Below, piece after piece: positions 60,234 to 64,000 of a stretch of 64,000 bases of DNA. The DNA lies in NCBI RefSeq assembly GCF_002927275.1, contig NZ_PRKW01000004.1, positions 124,001 through 188,000 on the forward strand, read 5' to 3'. The position numbers were made by a program, and so were the translations under genes. The notes under the pieces were generated by a model. That model was not told the origin of the DNA. It did no database searches and saw only the letters and a program-made list of their open reading frames with translations. Each line of letters opens with the position of its first letter. Within the stretch, counting starts at the first letter, position 1. Origin of the DNA: Arthrobacter pityocampae. GTDB taxonomy: Bacteria; Actinomycetota; Actinomycetes; Actinomycetales; Micrococcaceae.

Positions 60234-61664
60234 TCAGGCGTCCAGCACGCTCATGACGTGCTTGATGCGGGTGTAGTCCTCCACGCCGTACATGGAGAGG
60301 TCCTTGCCGTAGCCGGAGTGCTTGAAGCCGCCGTGCGGCATCTCGGCGGTCAGCATGATGTGCGTGTTGATCCAGACCGCCCCGAAGTCGAGGTCGCGGG
60401 ACACACGCAGCGCGGTGCCGTGGTTCGAGGTCCAGACGCTCGAGGCCAGGGCGTAGTCCACACCGTTGGCGAGCTCGATCGCCTCCTCCTCGGTGGTGAA
60501 CGTCTGGACCGTCACGACCGGCCCGAACGTCTCCTGCTGCACCACGGCGTCGTCCTGCCGGGCGCCGGTGACGATCGTCGGCTCGAAGAAGTAGCCCTTC
60601 TCCCCGGCGCGCCGACCGCCCGTCGCGATGCTGCAGTGGGCGGGCAGGGCGTCGATGACGGCGTTCACGGCGTTGAAGTGGTTGATGTTGTTCAGCGGCC
60701 CGAAGTAGTTCTCGGAATCCTCCGCGCTGCCGGTCCTCAGGGTGGCCGTGTGGGCGACCATCGCGGCGACGAACTCGTCGTGCGCCTGCTCCTGCACGAG
60801 CACGCGGGTGATGGCCGTGCAGTCCTGGCCGGCGTTGAAGAACGCGAACTCGGCGATGGCCTGCGCGCTCCTGACGAGGTCGGCGTCGGCGAAGACGACG
60901 GCGGGGGCCTTGCCGCCCAGTTCGAGGTGGGCCCGCTTGAGGCCCTTCGCGGCGCTGGTCGCCACGGCGATCCCTGCCCGCACGGACCCGGTGATGGACA
61001 CGAGCCCGGGCACGGGGTGCTCCGTCATGGCGGCGCCGGTCTCCCCCGTGCCGAGTACGACGTTCAGGACGCCGTCGGGCAGGATACCCTGCGTGAGGCG
61101 CGCGAGGACGAGGGTGGACTCCGGTGTGGTGTCGCTCGGCTTGAGGACCACCGTGTTGCCTGCGGCGAGGGCGGGGCCGATCTTCCAGATGGCCATGAGG
61201 AGCGGATAGTTCCACGGTGCCACCTGGGCGACGACGCCGATGGGCTCGCGGCGCACGTAGGAGGTGTGGCCCTCCATGTACTCGCCCGCGGACTTGCCCT
61301 CCATGAGCCGTGCGGCACCGGCGAAGAACCGCAGCTGGTCGGCGCCGACGGCGACCTCCTCGGCGGCGATCATCGCGCGCACCTGACCCGTGTTGCGGTG
61401 CTGGGCCTCGACGAGTTCGTCGCTGGCGGCCTCGACGGCGTCCGCGAGCTTCAGCAGCATGAGCTGACGCTGGCTCGGCGTGGTCCGCTTCCAGGTGGTG
61501 AAGGCACGCGCCGCGGCGCGCATGGCGTCGTCGACGTCGGCCGCCGTGGAGACGGGCGACTGCGCGACCACCTCGCCGTTGGTCGGGTTGACGATGTCCA
61601 GGAGCTCGGTCCCGGCGGGCGTCACGAACGCTCCGTCGATGTAGTTCTGAAGGGTCTCAGCCAC
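60234..61664 (-). CDS. Gamma-aminobutyraldehyde dehydrogenase
   Basis: A 476-residue aldehyde dehydrogenase: APWNYPLLMAIWKIGPAL, ITGSVRAGIAV for NAD, the general base LELGGKAP and the catalytic cysteine in NAGQDCTAITR. It resembles gamma-aminobutyraldehyde dehydrogenase (PatD/YdcW-type), oxidising 4-aminobutanal to GABA, which fits its place next to gabT and near puo. GTG 61664 follows AAAGGCG; the frame to 61778 has no family sequence. It is divergent from a PucR gene. Confidence 0.9.
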   Translation of the reverse strand: MAETLQNYIDGAFVTPAGTELLDIVNPTNGEVVAQSPVSTAADVDDAMRAAARAFTTWKRTTPSQRQLMLLKLADAVEAASDELVEAQHRNTGQVRAMIAAEEVAVGADQLRFFAGAARLMEGKSAGEYMEGHTSYVRREPIGVVAQVAPWNYPLLMAIWKIGPALAAGNTVVLKPSDTTPESTLVLARLTQGILPDGVLNVVLGTGETGAAMTEHPVPGLVSITGSVRAGIAVATSAAKGLKRAHLELGGKAPAVVFADADLVRSAQAIAEFAFFNAGQDCTAITRVLVQEQAHDEFVAAMVAHTATLRTGSAEDSENYFGPLNNINHFNAVNAVIDALPAHCSIATGGRRAGEKGYFFEPTIVTGARQDDAVVQQETFGPVVTVQTFTTEEEAIELANGVDYALASSVWTSNHGTALRVSRDLDFGAVWINTHIMLTAEMPHGGFKHSGYGKDLSMYGVEDYTRIKHVMSVLDA

Positions 61665-61787
61665 GCTGCAGCGCCTTTCACGAGGATGGAGTCCGCGGCG
61701 CGTTCGGGGTACCTCCGGCCACGGGGTGTCGTCCCGACCGTACCGGCACGCCGCATGCCATGCCAGAGTTATCTGCACAGCACCAAC

Positions 61788-61807
61788 CCCTTGCGTACGT
61801 GCAAGGG
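61788..61807. promoter_or_regulatory. Inverted repeat between aldehyde dehydrogenase and pucR
   Basis: CCCTTGC (61788-61794) and GCAAGGG (61801-61807), perfect 7-bp arms around GTACGT. It lies in the divergent promoter region and is the likely PucR binding site. Confidence 0.68.
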
Positions 61808-61831
61808 CACAGTGCCGCCTAAGCTGGGTCC

Positions 61832-63418
61832 ATGGCCATCACGCTCGCGGACCTGCTGTCCGATCCCGCCCTCGGCCTGGTCGGGGAAGGCCGGTCGGAA
61901 CCGCCGGCCCAGCCCATCCAGTGGGTCGCCGTGACCGAGCTCGAGGATCCGCGACCGTTTCTCAACGGCGCCGAGGTGGTCCTCACCACCGGCGTGCGCC
62001 TGAAGACGGGCGCCGCCCAGCGGGCGTTCGTCCGGCGGGCGCACGACGCCGGGGCCCTGGCCATCGGGTTCGGCGTCGGGCTCACGCACCGGCGGATCCC
62101 CGCGGCCCTGCTCGCGGAGGCGGACGCCGTCGGCCTGCCCGCCTTCCGGGTGCCGTACGAGGTGCCCTTCATCGCCATCGGGAAGACGGTCGCCGACGCC
62201 CTGTCCGCCGATCACTACGCCGGCCTCGAGGACCTCCTCGAGGGCCATGCCGTCCTGGCCTCGGCGCTGCTGGGCGCAGGCGGTCTGTCCGCGCTCCTCG
62301 GCGAGCTCGCCCGCATGCTCGGGAGCGACGTCGCCCTGTTCCAGTACGGCGCGTGCATCGCCCGGGCGTCCCGGCCGGGCCCTCCCGCCCCGGCCCCGAG
62401 GACAGCCCCGACGGCCTCTTCCCTGCCTGCCTCCACGTTGCCCGCGTCCGCGCCGACGGGTGACGCCCCGGCAGGTGGCGCCCTGCCCACCTCCGCGTTG
62501 CCCGCGTCCGCGCCGACGGGTGACGCGCCGACGGTTGACACGCCGACGGGTGACGCCGGACCGGTGTCGTGGCACCGGCTGCCCGTCGCCACCGGCCTCA
62601 AGGACCGCTGCACCCTCGCCATCGCCGAGCCCTACGGCCGGTCCGCCGTCGTCGACTACGCGCAGAGCCTGATCTCGGTCGAGCTCACCAACCGGGCCAG
62701 GAACCGGACCGGCGCCCGCACCGCGGCGGGCCAGCTGCTCGAGGACGTGGTGCGCGGCACGCTTTCCGGCGCCGAGGCGGCGGTCCGGCTCGCCAGCTCG
62801 GGCATCGACACGACGCTCCGGCACAGCGTGCTGATCGTCGACGTCGCCTCCGGCCAGCGACGCGCCCTGCGGACGCTCCCCCTGCCCGACGGCTGGGACG
62901 ACGGCGCCACCGGGCTCGTCGACGACCGGCTCGTGCTCGTCCTTCCCGCCGGCGCCACGCCCGATCCCGCCGGGTTGAGCCGGTACCTGCACGGGGCCGG
63001 GCTGACCGCGCGCATCGGCGTCGGCGGCACCTACGCCCAGCCGAACGGCCTGCGGTGGAGCTACTTCGAGGCCCGCGAGGCGCTGCAGCGGGGGCAGCCC
63101 CTCAACGTCGCCGACCGCCTGAGCCTGACGTCCCTGCTCATGGCCAGCGCTGACGTCCCGCTCGCCGACCTCGCCGCGGAGACCCTCCGGCCGCTCGAGG
63201 CCTTCGACGACTCGCACGGTGCGGGGCTGCTGACCACACTGCAGCGCTACCTCGACCTCGACGGCTCGGTGGCCGCCGTGGCCGCGGCCCTGGACCTGCA
63301 CCGCAACACCATCCGCTACCGGCTCCAGCAGGTCGTCACGCTCACGGGCTACGATCCGGCGGTCACCGCGGACCGCGTGCACCTGTATCTGGCCCTGCGC
63401 GTCCGGGCCCTCGGCTGA
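61832..63418 (+). CDS. PucR-family transcriptional regulator
   Basis: A 528-residue PucR regulator. An N-terminal PucR domain (about 5-125), a middle GGDEF-like region (about 285-410) and a C-terminal HTH (VAAVAAALDLHRNTIRYRL, about 478-496) are visible. An Ala/Pro/Thr-rich insert (about 182-243), encoded partly by a 60-bp direct repeat, is longer than in ordinary members. PucR proteins respond to nitrogen or amine metabolites; here it should control the aldehyde dehydrogenase-gabT operon. A TAAGCT -10 box (61820-61825) ends six bases before the ATG, so it is probably leaderless. Confidence 0.88.
   Translation: MAITLADLLSDPALGLVGEGRSEPPAQPIQWVAVTELEDPRPFLNGAEVVLTTGVRLKTGAAQRAFVRRAHDAGALAIGFGVGLTHRRIPAALLAEADAVGLPAFRVPYEVPFIAIGKTVADALSADHYAGLEDLLEGHAVLASALLGAGGLSALLGELARMLGSDVALFQYGACIARASRPGPPAPAPRTAPTASSLPASTLPASAPTGDAPAGGALPTSALPASAPTGDAPTVDTPTGDAGPVSWHRLPVATGLKDRCTLAIAEPYGRSAVVDYAQSLISVELTNRARNRTGARTAAGQLLEDVVRGTLSGAEAAVRLASSGIDTTLRHSVLIVDVASGQRRALRTLPLPDGWDDGATGLVDDRLVLVLPAGATPDPAGLSRYLHGAGLTARIGVGGTYAQPNGLRWSYFEAREALQRGQPLNVADRLSLTSLLMASADVPLADLAAETLRPLEAFDDSHGAGLLTTLQRYLDLDGSVAAVAAALDLHRNTIRYRLQQVVTLTGYDPAVTADRVHLYLALRVRALG
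62431..62526. repeat. 60-bp direct repeat in pucR
   Basis: CTCC(A/G)CGTTGCCCGCGTCCG and the following 15 bases recur at 62431-62466 and 62491-62526, exactly 60 bases apart, encoding LPASAPTGDA twice. A further shorter unit follows. The unit keeps frame. Confidence 0.9.
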
Positions 63419-63504
63419 CGCGGCCCGCACCTGCGTCGGCACGGACGTCCTGCGTGGGATAGTGGACGCACCTGTACCGGTCTCACAGTTCTTCGGGGGT
63501 CTTC

Positions 63505-64000
63505 GTGTCGCTGCTTTCCACCGGGTCGTCCACCGAGAGGTCTTCCACCGACCAGTCCGATCTCCAGGAGATCGCCCGCCTGGCGGCCCTGCAGGACTAC
63601 CGGCTTCCCTACGGCGACACCGCCGGCCCCTCGGGCGGTCGGCCCGACTACGAGACGCCGCCGGAACTGCTCAACCTCGTGAAGCTCGCCGTGCGGGTGA
63701 GTGGCATGGAGGCCGGCGCCATCAACATCATCACGGCGGACCAGCAGCACCAGATCGCGGCCGTCGGCGTGGACGCCGCCGTCTGCTCGCGCAACGACTC
63801 GATGTGTTCCAAGGTCTTCACGAGCGGGGCGATCACCGCCCTCGCGGACGCCTCCCTCGACCGGCGGTTCGCGGACAACCCCTTCGTCAACGGCGGCCTC
63901 GCTCACGTGCGCTCCTATGCGTCCGTCCCGCTCGTCACGGGGCACGGTGCAGCCCTCGGCACGCTCTGCGTGTTCTCGCCCACGGTGCGGACGATCGACG
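63505..64000 (+). CDS. GAF-domain protein, truncated by the window end
   Basis: The first 165 residues of a longer protein, cut by the right edge. After a Ser/Thr-rich start (LLSTGSSTERSSTD) comes a GAF domain: PPELLNLVKLAVRVSGM, NIITADQQHQIAAVG, SRNDSMCSKVFTSG, DASLDRRFADNPFV and SYASVPLVTGHGAALGTLCVF. Proteins with this N-terminal GAF type often carry a GGDEF or other output domain downstream; that part is not visible. GTG 63505 is preceded by GGGGGT. Its role is not known from this fragment. Confidence 0.8.
   Translation, partial: MSLLSTGSSTERSSTDQSDLQEIARLAALQDYRLPYGDTAGPSGGRPDYETPPELLNLVKLAVRVSGMEAGAINIITADQQHQIAAVGVDAAVCSRNDSMCSKVFTSGAITALADASLDRRFADNPFVNGGLAHVRSYASVPLVTGHGAALGTLCVFSPTVRTID

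Overview
The window is chromosomal DNA of a high-GC Gram-positive actinobacterium. It is most like Arthrobacter and its relatives in the Micrococcaceae, judged from G/C-ending codons, frequent GTG/TTG starts, a DUF7793-type STAS/SEC14 protein, a FurA-catalase pair, a Kocuria/Rhodococcus-type putrescine oxidase and many leaderless promoters. Genus is an inference from gene content; there is no rRNA gene or other marker here. I see no phage, insertion sequence, CRISPR array, origin or plasmid gene. Almost every gene is a recognisable chromosomal housekeeping, transport, stress or catabolic gene.

Layout. 1-9.2 kb: a mannosyltransferase-type membrane protein (GT87) in tight overlap with a short KdpD-like sensor kinase and KdpE-like regulator; an amidohydrolase with a small membrane protein; and a tandem pair of OpgB/LtaS-type phosphoglycerol transferases with near-identical ECF-like promoters. 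9.2-24.5 kb: reverse transsulfuration (cbs, metB), an SLC13-type permease, a CapA-like lipoprotein, an AlkA-like glycosylase, a monooxygenase, thioredoxin, DUF1810, an autoregulated marR-MFS pair, DUF6314, an acyltransferase, a secreted polysaccharide deacetylase, tRNA-Tyr, a small secreted protein, a YajQ protein and htpX. 24.6-30.3 kb: an MFS exporter, a lipase-like hydrolase, furA-katA, a probable adenine deaminase and a STAS-like protein. 30.3-34.9 kb: a four-gene osmoprotectant ABC transporter and a YitT protein. 35-42.7 kb: tetR-mmpL, an aldo/keto reductase, a cation exporter with a CmtR-like metal sensor, and aldehyde dehydrogenase with DUF779. 42.8-48.9 kb: an M23 peptidase with a long Pro/Lys/Glu tail, a GAF regulator, fprA and rarD.

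48.9-63.4 kb is the most coherent block and looks like a polyamine/putrescine utilisation region. Putrescine oxidase (puo) is co-transcribed with two UspA proteins and an amino-acid/polyamine permease. A paralogous permease overlaps a saccharopine-dehydrogenase-like gene. gamma-Aminobutyraldehyde dehydrogenase and gabT form the next operon. Each block faces its own divergent regulator (TetR, TetR, PucR) across a palindromic operator candidate. The expected route is putrescine to 4-aminobutanal to GABA to succinate semialdehyde. The window ends inside a GAF-domain gene.

Two themes recur. First, more than ten genes have a TANNNT -10 box exactly 6-8 nt before the start codon, the signature of leaderless transcription. 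Second, convergent gene pairs are separated by long perfect hairpins, and regulators sit beside clean inverted repeats. All functions are read from sequence motifs and neighbourhood; no database search was run.
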